Of a DNA stretch of 48,794 nucleotides, positions 40,267 through 48,749 are shown one piece after another. Made by a program: the position numbers and the translations under genes. The DNA lies in contig NZ_RKLX01000022.1 in NCBI RefSeq assembly GCF_004745505.1, positions 1 to 48,794 on the forward strand, in the 5' to 3' direction. The DNA comes from Levilactobacillus suantsaiihabitans. GTDB taxonomy: Bacteria; Bacillota; Bacilli; Lactobacillales; Lactobacillaceae. How positions within the stretch are numbered: the first letter of the stretch is position 1; the number at the start of each line of letters is the position of its first letter. The notes below the pieces were generated by a model, which saw only the letters and a list, made by a program, of their open reading frames with translations, did no database searches and was not told the origin of the DNA.

Positions 40267-40343
40267 TGGGTGCGGGCGCCAAGTATTTTCAGCGAGTCCG
40301 ATTAACGTCATACATAGTTGCCCGACGCCCGCCCATCAAGGAG
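40267..40343 (+). promoter_or_regulatory. Structured leader of the zinc-ribbon operon
   Basis: TGGGTGCGGGCG (40267-40278) can pair with CGCCCGCCCA (40326-40335), leaving one bulged base. This closes a 47-base loop and ends two bases before the ribosome site AAGGAG (40338-40343). A TATAAT at 40230-40235 could be the -10 box, but no clear -35 was seen. The stem could affect ribosome access; it matches no riboswitch class I know. Confidence 0.45.
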
Positions 40344-40355
40344 TGAAGATAAATT

Positions 40356-41459
40356 ATGAAGACTTGTCCCAACTGTCACCAGAAAATTGCGGCAAACAGC
40401 ATGTTCTGCGAGCACTGTGGGTTTGACCTCAGTCAGACGCCGGCCAAGCCAGCTCGCCGGCAACGACATCACACGTCGTCTAAGTCGGGTAAGCGGTCTA
40501 AATGGCTTAGCCGCGGCGTTTGGTGCGTATTGGCGGTCGCCGCAATTGCCGTCATCGTCTTGGGCGTTTCCTTTTACAACAAGCAGGCTGGCAAGGAAAA
40601 ACAGGTCGCCACGATCACGGATTACATCACGGATAACCAGAGTGATGACTTGGCGGATCACTTAATCAGTGACAACCCCAACCTCAAGATTACCGGAGAT
40701 ACCGTCCAGCCACTGTTGACGTACGCCCGGACCCATCCCAACTACGTCAAGGAGATGAAGGCGGACCTGCAAAAAAATGGTGAGACGCGCGACCACACCT
40801 TTTCTTTGGTCACAGCCGGGCACAACCTGTTGGTCTTTCCCATTTATAAACTGCGGGTCACGACCATGCATCCCGTCTTGACGACCAACGTGGCCAACGC
40901 GACGTTGATGGCCAACAGTCATGCGCTAGCCACCTCGAAAAATGACCACTACACCTTTAAGGCCGGGCCGCTGTTCCCCGGGCATTACACCTTTAAACTC
41001 AGCGGTAGTCGCTCCCACGCCAAGGCGACGGCTAACCTGATTGCCAGTAACGATGTTGCCAAGCACGTCGACCTGATCGCCCAGTCCAGTCGCCGGGCCC
41101 ACGACACCACCAATGCCAACGACGATGAGGCCAGCGTGAGCGACGCCACCAACGGGACGGTCACGGACAACACGACCCATGATGATGACGATGATTACGA
41201 CGATAATGATGATTACGATGACTTGTCCGTCAACGCCCAAACGGCGGTCGATGAGCTTTATTATAACGATTACATTGATAGCGAAGACGATTACACCTAC
41301 ACGGAATCAGAGGCACATCCGGACGTGACCGAGGTCAAGCTGTACGACGCGGATACCGGCGACCACTACAGCACCTACCGCTACGATGATATTCACGACA
41401 TCCTGTCCGAATACAATTCCAGCACTGGCAAATTTGAGACTGTCGACACCGACGACTAA
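40356..41459 (+). CDS. Zinc-ribbon membrane protein, TcaA/YvbJ-like
   Basis: 367 residues: an N-terminal cytosolic zinc ribbon (MKTCPNCHQKIAANSMFCEHCG, two CxxC pairs), a basic linker, one transmembrane helix (about 54-72), then an extracellular part. DYITDNQSDDLADHLISDNPNLKITGDTVQPLLTYARTHP is like the TcaA second domain. The tail is extremely acidic (DDDDDYDDNDDYDD, about 278-291). TcaA-type proteins affect glycopeptide susceptibility and wall-teichoic-acid handling in staphylococci; here the role is unknown. It is shorter than canonical TcaA and heads a four-gene cluster in which every product starts with a zinc ribbon. Confidence 0.8.
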   Translation: MKTCPNCHQKIAANSMFCEHCGFDLSQTPAKPARRQRHHTSSKSGKRSKWLSRGVWCVLAVAAIAVIVLGVSFYNKQAGKEKQVATITDYITDNQSDDLADHLISDNPNLKITGDTVQPLLTYARTHPNYVKEMKADLQKNGETRDHTFSLVTAGHNLLVFPIYKLRVTTMHPVLTTNVANATLMANSHALATSKNDHYTFKAGPLFPGHYTFKLSGSRSHAKATANLIASNDVAKHVDLIAQSSRRAHDTTNANDDEASVSDATNGTVTDNTTHDDDDDYDDNDDYDDLSVNAQTAVDELYYNDYIDSEDDYTYTESEAHPDVTEVKLYDADTGDHYSTYRYDDIHDILSEYNSSTGKFETVDTDD

Positions 41460-41477
41460 CAGAAAGGATTTTTCCCA

Positions 41478-41936
41478 ATGAAACAAACCTACTACCGGAT
41501 CTGTTCCAACTGCGGCAACCAAAATGCGGCCGACGCCAATTTCTGTCTGAAATGTGGCACGACGCTTTCCGCCGCGGATGAATACGCGTTGATCCCCCAC
41601 GCTGCGGACCAGACTTTCCCCCTGATTGACCTGGAGTTGACCCCCGACGAGGTCGCGCAAACCAAGAACTTCAAGATTACTGAAGACCAAAATATCCCCG
41701 CGGGCTACCGGTCGGCCGGCCTGATCTTTGCCGAAAGCGACGTCGCCCCACGCGCCGGCGCCAAAGCCGCTTGGGAAGACTTGTTCAAGCACGTCTACGC
41801 TCTACTCCTGGCCAAAGGCTATGCCGGTGTGGCGCGCGTGTCGATCCAACCAGAACCGATGCAGCCCAGCCAACTCTGCCTGTACGGCGAGGCGCTGGTC
41901 GTGGATTCACCTTCTAGAATGGAGGCGCGCCCATGA
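41478..41936 (+). CDS. Small zinc-ribbon protein of unknown function
   Basis: 152-residue, probably cytosolic protein. It opens with the zinc ribbon RICSNCGNQNAADANFCLKCG (two CxxC pairs, residues 8-28). The remaining alpha/beta domain DIPAGYRSAG-like ... AGAKAAWEDLFKHVYALLLAKGYAGVARVSIQPEPM ... LYGEALVV resembles YbjQ-like metal-binding domains in shape only; I do not assign it. No transmembrane helix. It follows the first TcaA-like gene by 18 bases and overlaps the start of the second by four (ATGA), so it is translationally coupled. A soluble partner or adaptor for the membrane proteins is plausible. Confidence 0.7.
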   Translation: MKQTYYRICSNCGNQNAADANFCLKCGTTLSAADEYALIPHAADQTFPLIDLELTPDEVAQTKNFKITEDQNIPAGYRSAGLIFAESDVAPRAGAKAAWEDLFKHVYALLLAKGYAGVARVSIQPEPMQPSQLCLYGEALVVDSPSRMEARP

Positions 41937-43402
41937 CCCCATTGACATTTCACGCCCCGGCCAACGATCAACCAGGGGCCCAGGCGAATTTCTGCCCCAA
42001 CTGTGGCCAACCGGTCGCCCCGACCGACACCTTCTGTCCCAACTGTGGCTACGACCTAAAGGCAGCAGCCCAAGCAGCCGGTCAAGTGCAACCGACGCAA
42101 ACGCAACCCACCAACGCCTCGGCCCCCGCAACGCGACGGCCCCGGCAACCCTGGTCCAAGAAAAAGAAACGTCTCTGGTGGGGAATCGGCGGCCTCGCCG
42201 TGGTCCTAGTGGCCTTCTTCGTTTGGGGCAGTAGCCATTACTCCCGTGCGGCCACGCTCGACCGGACCATTAGCGACATCAAGAGCGGCCAACATTTAAC
42301 GGCGGACTTCACCAGCGCCAGCACCGATCTGACGCTCAACAAGCAAAAGCTCCTGCCGGTCAACCGCTACTACAGCGACCACGCCCGCGACCTCAGTAAA
42401 TTAAAGGCTGACCTCGCCAGCAGCGGCCGGTCCAGCGATGGCAACTTCGTGTACGAACAAACTGGTCGGCATTTCCTATTCTTCCCGAAATACCAGATCA
42501 GCGTTAGTCCCGTCTACCCGACCGTGACCACCAACCACACCGGTAACGTCATTTCGCTAGACAACCATAAAATTGCGACGGCCACGACCGACAGCTACAC
42601 CAAGAAACTCAGTGCGCTGGTGCCCGGCGAGTATCACCTGCAATCAAAGGGCCGAATTGGCGGCCACAATTTGACCAACAGCGGCGACTACCACATCACG
42701 TCGAGCAAGACCTACGACCTGCAGCTGACGACCATCACCGTGGACCTAGACACGGTACCCGGATCCGCCGTTTACCTCAACGGCAAGAAGCTGGGCACCG
42801 CCGACAGTAGCGGGACCTACCGGCTGAAGAACGAACCGTGGTCCTCCGACATGGCGGTCTACGCGGCTTACACCTCTGATATTGGGAAGGCCACGACGGC
42901 CACGACCAAGCTGAAAAAGAGTGACGATGGCAGTTACGTCGACTTGGATTACAAAGATATGATGGCCGAAAGCGACGCGGATGAGTTGATCAGTAACCTA
43001 TTTGAAGCCGCCGATGGCCTAGCTAGATTTGGCGGAATCGATGATGCGACTGACGACGATGGTGACCCGATGTCTGACTTCTTCGTGAACGGTGCCAGCA
43101 ACGCCTACTACGTCGACCTCAAGAAGATGGCCAAGGGGTATAACGATAATGACGACCTGGACAGCATCGGCATGGATACCGACGTCACAGCCGTCAAGCC
43201 CGGCCCCAACGGTACCAGCATCGTCACGTTTACCGTGGAGTATACCTTTGGTTTGACCAACTACGATTACGACCACGTCCAAGACTTCCAGTACACCGCC
43301 ACCGTTCAACCGGCAGGCAACGACAACTCGTCGCAGAGCTATGAAATCGTGAAATACGGCCACGCGGTCAAGACCGACGACCGGCACGAAGACGAAGATT
43401 AA
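41933..43402 (+). CDS. TcaA-like zinc-ribbon membrane protein
   Basis: 489 residues, near the length of canonical TcaA. Zinc ribbon NFCPNCGQPVAPTDTFCPNCGYDL (about 20-43), Pro/Gln/Thr linker, basic stretch and one transmembrane helix (KRLWWGIGGLAVVLVAFFVWG, about 79-99). The extracellular part has repeated domains: SDIKSGQHLTADFTSASTDLTLNKQKLLP (about 111-139), a PEGA-like TITVDLDTVPGSAVYLNGKKLGTADSSGTYRL (about 268-299), and an NTF2-like acidic C-terminus. It overlaps the previous gene by four bases. A wall-facing sensor or stress protein is the likely role by family, with no direct evidence here. Confidence 0.85.
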   Translation: MTPLTFHAPANDQPGAQANFCPNCGQPVAPTDTFCPNCGYDLKAAAQAAGQVQPTQTQPTNASAPATRRPRQPWSKKKKRLWWGIGGLAVVLVAFFVWGSSHYSRAATLDRTISDIKSGQHLTADFTSASTDLTLNKQKLLPVNRYYSDHARDLSKLKADLASSGRSSDGNFVYEQTGRHFLFFPKYQISVSPVYPTVTTNHTGNVISLDNHKIATATTDSYTKKLSALVPGEYHLQSKGRIGGHNLTNSGDYHITSSKTYDLQLTTITVDLDTVPGSAVYLNGKKLGTADSSGTYRLKNEPWSSDMAVYAAYTSDIGKATTATTKLKKSDDGSYVDLDYKDMMAESDADELISNLFEAADGLARFGGIDDATDDDGDPMSDFFVNGASNAYYVDLKKMAKGYNDNDDLDSIGMDTDVTAVKPGPNGTSIVTFTVEYTFGLTNYDYDHVQDFQYTATVQPAGNDNSSQSYEIVKYGHAVKTDDRHEDED

Positions 43403-43414
43403 GGAGACGTTACC

Positions 43415-44278
43415 ATGACTGATCAACCCAAATTTTGCCCACACTGCGGCAATGAATTGAAACCAGACGCCCAGTTTTGTCCCCAATGTGGCTACGCGGT
43501 GGGCGCGGCGCTAAACGAAACGGCCCAACCGGACCCCACACCAGCCGCCCAACCCCAACCCGCACAGACTGAAACACCCACCCCGACGGCCCGGCGCACG
43601 GCCAACCCGTCCGGCAACTATTTTAACTGGTACTTCGCTACATTGCGGCATCCCAGTCAAAACTTGCCCGGCACCAACCGCTTTTTCGGCCTGATTTCGC
43701 TGGTCGCCGAAGCGTTGTTGCTGTCGCTCACGCTGGTCATGCTCAGCCAAAAGCTGACGACGATGGCCATCCGGACGATGGACCAATACGCGGCCGCTGA
43801 ACTGAGTCGGGTGCTCAACGTCAACGGCTTGATCTTTAAGACCGGCCTGACCCTGTTCTTCTTAGTCATCATCGGCTACGCCATCTACGTGGGCATCAGC
43901 TACGCATTCCGGCGCATCATTACCGGCGAGTCCCAGAACTTCTGGGACTTCCTCAACCACTTTGCCGGGGTGACCAACCTCTTATTGATCTTCAACCTGA
44001 TCACCTTCTTGTTGGGCCTCATCACTGGCGCTGGCAACCTCTCCAGCCTGAGCATCTTCTTGCTGTTCCTGGTGCCCGCCAATATCCTGATCAGCGCCGC
44101 GTTTATCTTCATCATCATCGACGACGTGCCCACGCCGCGGATGGACAAGTTCTACGCGGTCCTGTTGGCGGAATTGGCCTTGGCAGTCGCCTTTGCCATC
44201 TTCGGCTTCATCGCGGCCAATTTGGTCGGTGGCTCGATCGTCAGCTACGTTGAATCCCTCTATAACAGCGCGCTTTAG
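43415..44278 (+). CDS. Zinc-ribbon multi-pass membrane protein
   Basis: 287 residues: N-terminal zinc ribbon KFCPHCGNELKPDAQFCPQCG (residues 6-26), a long Pro/Thr/Gln-rich linker (about 32-66), then five or six transmembrane segments (about 86-110, 137-160, 187-205, 208-232, 245-275). It resembles DUF6574/Yip1-like membrane proteins often encoded beside TcaA homologues. AAGGAGACG precedes the ATG, 12 bases after the TcaA-like stop. Last gene of the cluster, followed by a terminator. Function unknown; it could be a channel or scaffold that works with the TcaA-like proteins. Confidence 0.78.
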   Translation: MTDQPKFCPHCGNELKPDAQFCPQCGYAVGAALNETAQPDPTPAAQPQPAQTETPTPTARRTANPSGNYFNWYFATLRHPSQNLPGTNRFFGLISLVAEALLLSLTLVMLSQKLTTMAIRTMDQYAAAELSRVLNVNGLIFKTGLTLFFLVIIGYAIYVGISYAFRRIITGESQNFWDFLNHFAGVTNLLLIFNLITFLLGLITGAGNLSSLSIFLLFLVPANILISAAFIFIIIDDVPTPRMDKFYAVLLAELALAVAFAIFGFIAANLVGGSIVSYVESLYNSAL

Positions 44279-44290
44279 GTGCGGAAAAAT

Positions 44291-44319
44291 CGGTTAGGCT
44301 GCGGCCTGGCCGTTTTTTT
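44291..44319 (+). terminator. Terminator of the zinc-ribbon operon
   Basis: CGG-AGGC pairs with GCCT-CCG around TGCG with small mismatches, followed by seven T residues. Confidence 0.8.
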
Positions 44320-44460
44320 GTGCGGTCTAGCGGGCGGTGACAGTCTCGGCTGGGACGTACTCCCCCTTGGGCGGACGGTAAGCCAGTAATCAGCTACCCC
44401 TTCGCCTGCGTTTAGTGGTATCCTAGAGGTTATTCTAAACGAAACGGTGGCGGACAATTC

Positions 44461-45003
44461 ATGAGTTTAATCTATATCAAGCGGGCGACGATGGCCGATA
44501 TTCCGGCAATCATGACCATTATTGGCAACGCTAAGGCTTTGTTGAAGGCCGATGGCAGTCCGCAGTGGCAAGACGGGTATCCAGACGAGACGGCCATTCA
44601 GCGCGACATTATGGCCCAATGTAGCTGGCTATTGATGATCGACGGGCAGATTGCCGGGACCGCGGCCCAGGTAATTGCCGACGACCCGAATTACCATGAA
44701 ATCGCGGGTGCGGGCTGGCAAAACACGACCGACCCCTACGCCACGATTCACCGGATTGCCCTGAGCGCGGACTTCGCGGGGCAACACCTGAGCCATTTCT
44801 TCTTCTCGAATCTCATCAGCCAGGCCTACCAAGCGGGCATCCGTAACTTTCGGATCGACACGCATGACCTGAACAAACGGATGCAGGCCATCGCGACCAG
44901 CCTGGGCTACCAGTACCGCGGCATCATTCACGTGGCCGAGCCCGGCGACAATGCCCGCCGTGCTTACGAGTTGAATTTAGGGGTTAAGCCGACCAATCTG
45001 TAA
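44461..45003 (+). CDS. GNAT family N-acetyltransferase
   Basis: 180-residue acetyltransferase. The start IYIKRATMADIPAIMTIIGNAKALL is the usual GNAT strand-helix; TIHRIALSADFAGQHLSHFFFSNLISQAY (about 97-125) is motif A, with an unusual FAGQHLS in place of RxxGxG; the later IRNFRIDTHDLNKRMQAIATSLGYQYRGIIHV is typical of the YkkB/YesJ-like subgroup. Substrate unknown. The ribosome site (GGTGG) is weak. Monocistronic between the zinc-ribbon cluster and the EAL gene. Confidence 0.87.
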   Translation: MSLIYIKRATMADIPAIMTIIGNAKALLKADGSPQWQDGYPDETAIQRDIMAQCSWLLMIDGQIAGTAAQVIADDPNYHEIAGAGWQNTTDPYATIHRIALSADFAGQHLSHFFFSNLISQAYQAGIRNFRIDTHDLNKRMQAIATSLGYQYRGIIHVAEPGDNARRAYELNLGVKPTNL

Positions 45004-45171
45004 CACCACAGGGCGTGATTGGCGGTCACTTAGCGGACGACCACCCGGATTTGACGGGACAAATTGCTAAAGTCGTGCATCTTTATGGCTATAAAATAAT
45101 TTCAGGATGATGTATAATGGTCAGTACTGATTGTAACTGCATTTTTACCCAGAAAGGGGATTTTCTGTTTA

Positions 45172-45831
45172 ATGTATCGATTTTTCGTCCAGCCACAAGT
45201 GAACGTGGCAACGCAGAAGTTAGCGGGCTACGAGCTGTTATTGCGCTCGTATCATCACAATTACTGGGTGACGCCGACTGATTTCACCGCGCTCCCGATG
45301 GACCAGCAGGTGTCCCTGTCCTATCAAGAAATCACCAACATCTTGAAGGACCACACCGACAATCCCGAGATCTCGCTGAACTTAAACCGTGAGCAATTCT
45401 CGGACCGCCAGACGATTGGCCACTTAATTCACTTAAAAAAGTCCATTAAAAATTTAAACCTGATCGTCGAATTGACCGAGGCGCCTAGCCTGGAAGAACT
45501 CCACCGCTACGTGGCGTTGTACCGGTCGTTTGGCATCAAACTGAGTCTCGACGACGTGGGCACTGACAATCCGTGGGGCCCCCACGTGCAAGACGTGCTG
45601 CCCTTCATGGACAGTATCAAATTCGCCATGCAAAATTTCCGCTTGCAACACCGGCAAAAGGAATTGCTACCCAGCTTAAAAGCTTGGCGCAAGATTGCCG
45701 ACATGTACCAGCTGGGCTTCACGCTGGAAGGGATTGAAGACCCTAGCGATGTGGCCCTGGCCAAGCAGTACAACGCGGAGATGACGCAGGGGTATTACTA
45801 TAGCAAACCTGTGCCTTATGCGGCTGGGTAG
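45172..45831 (+). CDS. Stand-alone EAL domain protein (c-di-GMP phosphodiesterase-like)
   Basis: 219-residue cytosolic protein consisting only of an EAL domain. Expected catalytic positions are visible: YELLLR (ELL for EAL, about residues 20-25), SLNLNREQF (Asn), IVELTE (Glu), LSLDDVGT (Asp pair), MDSIKFAM (Lys), FTLEGIED (Glu) and QGYYYSKPVP (Gln). All key acids are retained, so hydrolysis of c-di-GMP is possible although the domain is slightly short. No GGDEF protein lies in the window. A TATAAT box lies near 45112 without a good -35, and AAAGGGG is 12 bases before the ATG. A strong terminator follows. Confidence 0.87.
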   Translation: MYRFFVQPQVNVATQKLAGYELLLRSYHHNYWVTPTDFTALPMDQQVSLSYQEITNILKDHTDNPEISLNLNREQFSDRQTIGHLIHLKKSIKNLNLIVELTEAPSLEELHRYVALYRSFGIKLSLDDVGTDNPWGPHVQDVLPFMDSIKFAMQNFRLQHRQKELLPSLKAWRKIADMYQLGFTLEGIEDPSDVALAKQYNAEMTQGYYYSKPVPYAAG

Positions 45832-45853
45832 TTGTGTTTTAGGGTATAGTAAA

Positions 45854-45888
45854 GGGAACGCTGGCTTTTTGCTGGCGTTCCCTTTTTT
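45854..45888 (+). terminator. Terminator of the EAL gene
   Basis: GGGAACGC and GCGTTCCC form a perfect stem, extended by TGGC/GCTG, and are followed by TTTTTT. Confidence 0.92.
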
Positions 45889-46518
45889 GGTGTCTTCTGA
45901 TCACCGCAACACCGTTTCAAAAATTACTTGCCACGTATCACCCACAGCGTCAAGGTGCCTTACAGAGTCTGGTTTAAACCTGGCTGAACTACCCAAACAT
46001 AAAAAATACCTCGGTACTTCAGAACACGATAAATAATCAAATGGGTTTCGCGCAAATTAAATTTGCGCTATTCTAACAACCGCCAATGCAAGTGATAAAT
46101 AATCAGACAATTTGAATAAAATTCATGCTCTGTCTGGTTATTGGGTAACTAGTATTTATTAGCAACTGTCCTTGGATTTACCGAAAACATTCGAAATAAT
46201 CAAAGCTACGTACCCCATCGAATAGCGCAAAGATTTCCATCATTTAGTTATTAGACAATCCAGTCCATTTCATCAGTCAGTCTCATCCTATGCCGGCTTA
46301 TCCGGCTTGTCTATACTTGTTTCAGCTGATTATCTATTTATGATGGAGATGCATTTTAATATTCACGTACCACGTTTTACCCCGCATAATTATCCAAAAA
46401 TAAAAATGTGAAAATCATGATAAATAAAATTATATTCCGCCCCCATTTCCCGGTTCTTTCTATATATTCCACCAAAATCACCGTCACACAGCGCAATCAA
46501 CCATTTTAAAATTCCCTG
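45889..46518. other. AT-rich gene-free spacer
   Basis: About 630 bases with no supportable gene on either strand. Visible structure: a palindrome GCGCAAATTAAATTTGCGC at 46050-46068; GATAAATAATCA occurring twice (about 46028 and 46102) with related GATAAATAA and its inverse near 46331 and 46420; otherwise low-complexity AT-rich sequence. It may hold promoter or replication-associated sites, or be relic DNA. Confidence 0.5.
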
Positions 46519-46547
46519 TTGACAAACCGAACTGGCCTCGTTATTAT
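46519..46547 (+). promoter_or_regulatory. Promoter of the T-box leader
   Basis: Consensus TTGACA (46519-46524) and TATTAT (46542-46547) with exactly 17 bases between. The transcript would start about 46554 with the T-box leader. Confidence 0.88.
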
Positions 46548-46553
46548 TAGAGC

Positions 46554-46833
46554 CATATTAGAAATACACGAACGCATCGCCAGGAAGAGTAGTGACTCCC
46601 GCTAAGTCCAGAGACCACCGGTAGCTGAAAAGGTGGCTTACAACGGAGTCGTGAAGATGAGCCTGGTTGCTAACAATTGGTGGAAGCTGATTGTTCGATT
46701 TGAAGCCCGTTACCGCTTCCGACTTTTGGCAACAGAAGTTACGGAGATGGTGGATGTGAGTCCCCCATAAATCAAGGTGGTACCGCGAGTGAAATCGTCC
46801 TTATGTTTAACTAACATGAGGACGATTTTTATT
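46554..46833 (+). ncRNA. T-box leader, probably tRNA-Asp responsive
   Basis: A complete T-box: stem I with AAGAGTAGT (specifier-loop side), GCTGAAAAGGTGGC distal loop, GGAGTC closing stem; the T-box proper AAGGTGGTACCGCG at 46774-46787; and a terminator AATCGTCC-TATGTT / AACAT-GAGGACGATT with TTTTT ending at 46833. In the specifier loop GTGAAGATGAG follows the GAA that normally precedes the codon, giving GAU (Asp). Another register would give AUG (Met). Uncharged tRNA would favour antitermination into the peptide-binding lipoprotein gene. Confidence 0.9.
46793..46833 (+). terminator. T-box regulated terminator
   Basis: AATCGTCCT-ATGTT pairs with AACAT-AGGACGATT around a short loop, followed by TTTTT. 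Its 5' arm overlaps the region after the T-box sequence that would form the antiterminator. Confidence 0.88.
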
Positions 46834-46850
46834 TTGAGGAGATGTTTTGG

Positions 46851-48500
46851 ATGAAGAAAAAGGGAACGATTTTAACGGTGGCGGCCCTGAGCCTCCTGAC
46901 ATTAGCTGGCTGTGGGAGCCAATCCAGTGCCAACAGCGATGGTGGTAGCGCCAAGTACGCGGCCGACCAAACCTTGAACTGGACGGAAACATCTGAGCTG
47001 GCCACCAACGATCTGGCCAAGGCCACGGACACCTTGAGTTTCACCGTTTTACAGAACACGCAAGAAGGTCTTTATCGCTTGAACGACAAGGGAACGCCGG
47101 CCAACGCGTTGGCCACTAAGACCAAGCTGACCAACGGTGGCAAGACCTACACGTTTACCCTGCGCAAGGGCGTCAAATGGTCTAACGGCGATCCGGTCAC
47201 AGCCAAGGACTTCGTTTACTCCTGGCAACGCACGGTCAATCCCAAGACTGCTTCGCAAGACGCCTTTTACTTCTTCCAGGTGAAAAATGCCGAGGCTGTC
47301 AATAGTGGCAAAAAGCCGCTGAGTTCGCTGGGCATCAAGGCCGATGGCGACTACAAGCTGACCGTGCAGCTGACCAAGCCTGTTTCTTACTTCAAGAAGT
47401 TACTGGCCTGGCCGCTCTTCTACCCGGTCAACCAAAACGCCGTGCAAAAATACGGCAAGAAGTACGGGACCAGTTCCGCCACGACCGTGTACAACGGGCC
47501 GTTCCGCTTGACCAAATGGAACGGGACCAGCACCACCTGGACGCTGGCCAAGAACAAGACTTACTGGGACAAGCAAGCCGTCCACCTCGACAAGATCAAC
47601 ACGGTCGTCACCAAGAGCACCACGACCAGTTACAATTTATTTAATGCCAAAAAGACCGACGAGACCTTACTCGACGGCCAACAGGTCAAGAACAACCAGA
47701 ATAACGAAAACTTTGTTAAACGCCTCCCTACCGGTACCCAACGCCTAAGTCTGAACCAAAAGACGGTGCCTGCCTTCAAGAACGTCAACGTCCGCAAAGC
47801 CTTCTCCCTGGCCATCAACCGGCAACAATTGGTCAAAAACGTCTTGCAAGATGGTTCGACCGTTTCCAAGGGCTTCGTTCCGGCTGGCATGGGCAACAAC
47901 CCCAAGACCGGCGAAGGCTTTGACCAGGAAGCCGAGGTCAGTTCCGCCGTTTCCTACAACCTGAAAAAAGCCAAGCAACTGCTGGCTAAGGGGTATCAGC
48001 AAACGGGTAAGAAGTCGTTAGCCGTCACCCTGTTGGTTTCCGACACCGACGCCAGCAAGCAAACGGCCGAGTTCTTACAGAGTTCGTTGCAAAAACTCCC
48101 CGGCGTGAAGGTCTCCATCAACACGATTCCTTACGTGCAACTGATCACGCGCCAACACAACAAGAATTATGATTTGACGCTCAGTGGCTGGCAATCCGTT
48201 TTCGCCGACCCCATCAACTTCTTGGACGTTTACGAATCCAACTCCAGCTACAACACATCTAGCTGGTCCAACAAGCAATACGATAAGTTGCTGGACGAAT
48301 CCGAAAACCAAGACGGTAATCAACCGGTCAAGCGGTGGGCTAAGTTGGTCCAAGCCGAAAAGGTCCTGATGAACGATCAAGGGACCATCCCATTGTACCA
48401 ACCCGCCAAATCACAACTGTTACGAAAGAATGTCAAAAACATCAACTACAATCCCGCTGGTGTGCCTTACGACTTCAAGACGACTTACATCGCCAAGTAA
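46851..48500 (+). CDS. Oligopeptide ABC transporter substrate-binding lipoprotein (OppA-like)
   Basis: 549-residue surface lipoprotein of the SBP_bac_5 family that captures peptides for an Opp-type importer. The signal peptide ends with the lipobox LAGC (Cys about residue 21). The family motifs TLNWTETSELATNDLAKATD, VLQNTQEGLYRLNDKG, YTFTLRKGVKWSNGDPVTAKDFVYSWQRTVNP (the SBP_5 signature, about 105-136), YNGPFRLTKWN, VRKAFSLAINRQQLV and TLSGWQSVFADP are all in place. ATG 46851 is preferred, since GAGGAG is nine bases upstream; the ATG at 46842 touches it. No permease or ATPase genes follow, so it must serve an importer encoded elsewhere. T-box control suggests use in amino-acid scavenging, perhaps for aspartate-containing peptides. 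Confidence 0.94.
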   Translation: MKKKGTILTVAALSLLTLAGCGSQSSANSDGGSAKYAADQTLNWTETSELATNDLAKATDTLSFTVLQNTQEGLYRLNDKGTPANALATKTKLTNGGKTYTFTLRKGVKWSNGDPVTAKDFVYSWQRTVNPKTASQDAFYFFQVKNAEAVNSGKKPLSSLGIKADGDYKLTVQLTKPVSYFKKLLAWPLFYPVNQNAVQKYGKKYGTSSATTVYNGPFRLTKWNGTSTTWTLAKNKTYWDKQAVHLDKINTVVTKSTTTSYNLFNAKKTDETLLDGQQVKNNQNNENFVKRLPTGTQRLSLNQKTVPAFKNVNVRKAFSLAINRQQLVKNVLQDGSTVSKGFVPAGMGNNPKTGEGFDQEAEVSSAVSYNLKKAKQLLAKGYQQTGKKSLAVTLLVSDTDASKQTAEFLQSSLQKLPGVKVSINTIPYVQLITRQHNKNYDLTLSGWQSVFADPINFLDVYESNSSYNTSSWSNKQYDKLLDESENQDGNQPVKRWAKLVQAEKVLMNDQGTIPLYQPAKSQLLRKNVKNINYNPAGVPYDFKTTYIAK

Positions 48501-48616
48501 GCTAGCCGCCTAAGCGCTTCGTCCACCACCGACCAATCCCCCTAGTCGTCGGTTAGTGGCAGGCTTCATCAGCCAGCACCACTTGTCAGTTCCCATAAAT
48601 GTCTTTATATAGTAGA

Positions 48617-48665
48617 AACAGGTCCCCATCGGCGTTTGAAGTGCGCTTCGATGGGGACCTGTTTT
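48617..48665. terminator. Terminator after the peptide-binding gene
   Basis: AACAGGTCCCCATCG pairs with CGATGGGGACCTGTT around a 17-base loop, followed by TTGTTG. It lies about 115 bases past the stop. Confidence 0.75.
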
Positions 48666-48713
48666 GTTGTTTATCCGGCTCTTTGTCAACCGGTGTTGAT
48701 GGGGAGAATTTGA

Positions 48714-48749
48714 GAGGTTCAATTCACTTACGAATTGGGCCTCTTTTTT
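48714..48749. terminator. Second hairpin terminator near the right edge
   Basis: GAGG-CAATTC pairs with GAATTG-CCTC with a two-base internal loop, followed by TTTTTT. It may belong to a gene beyond the right edge on either strand. Nothing else was seen in 48501-48794. Confidence 0.65.
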
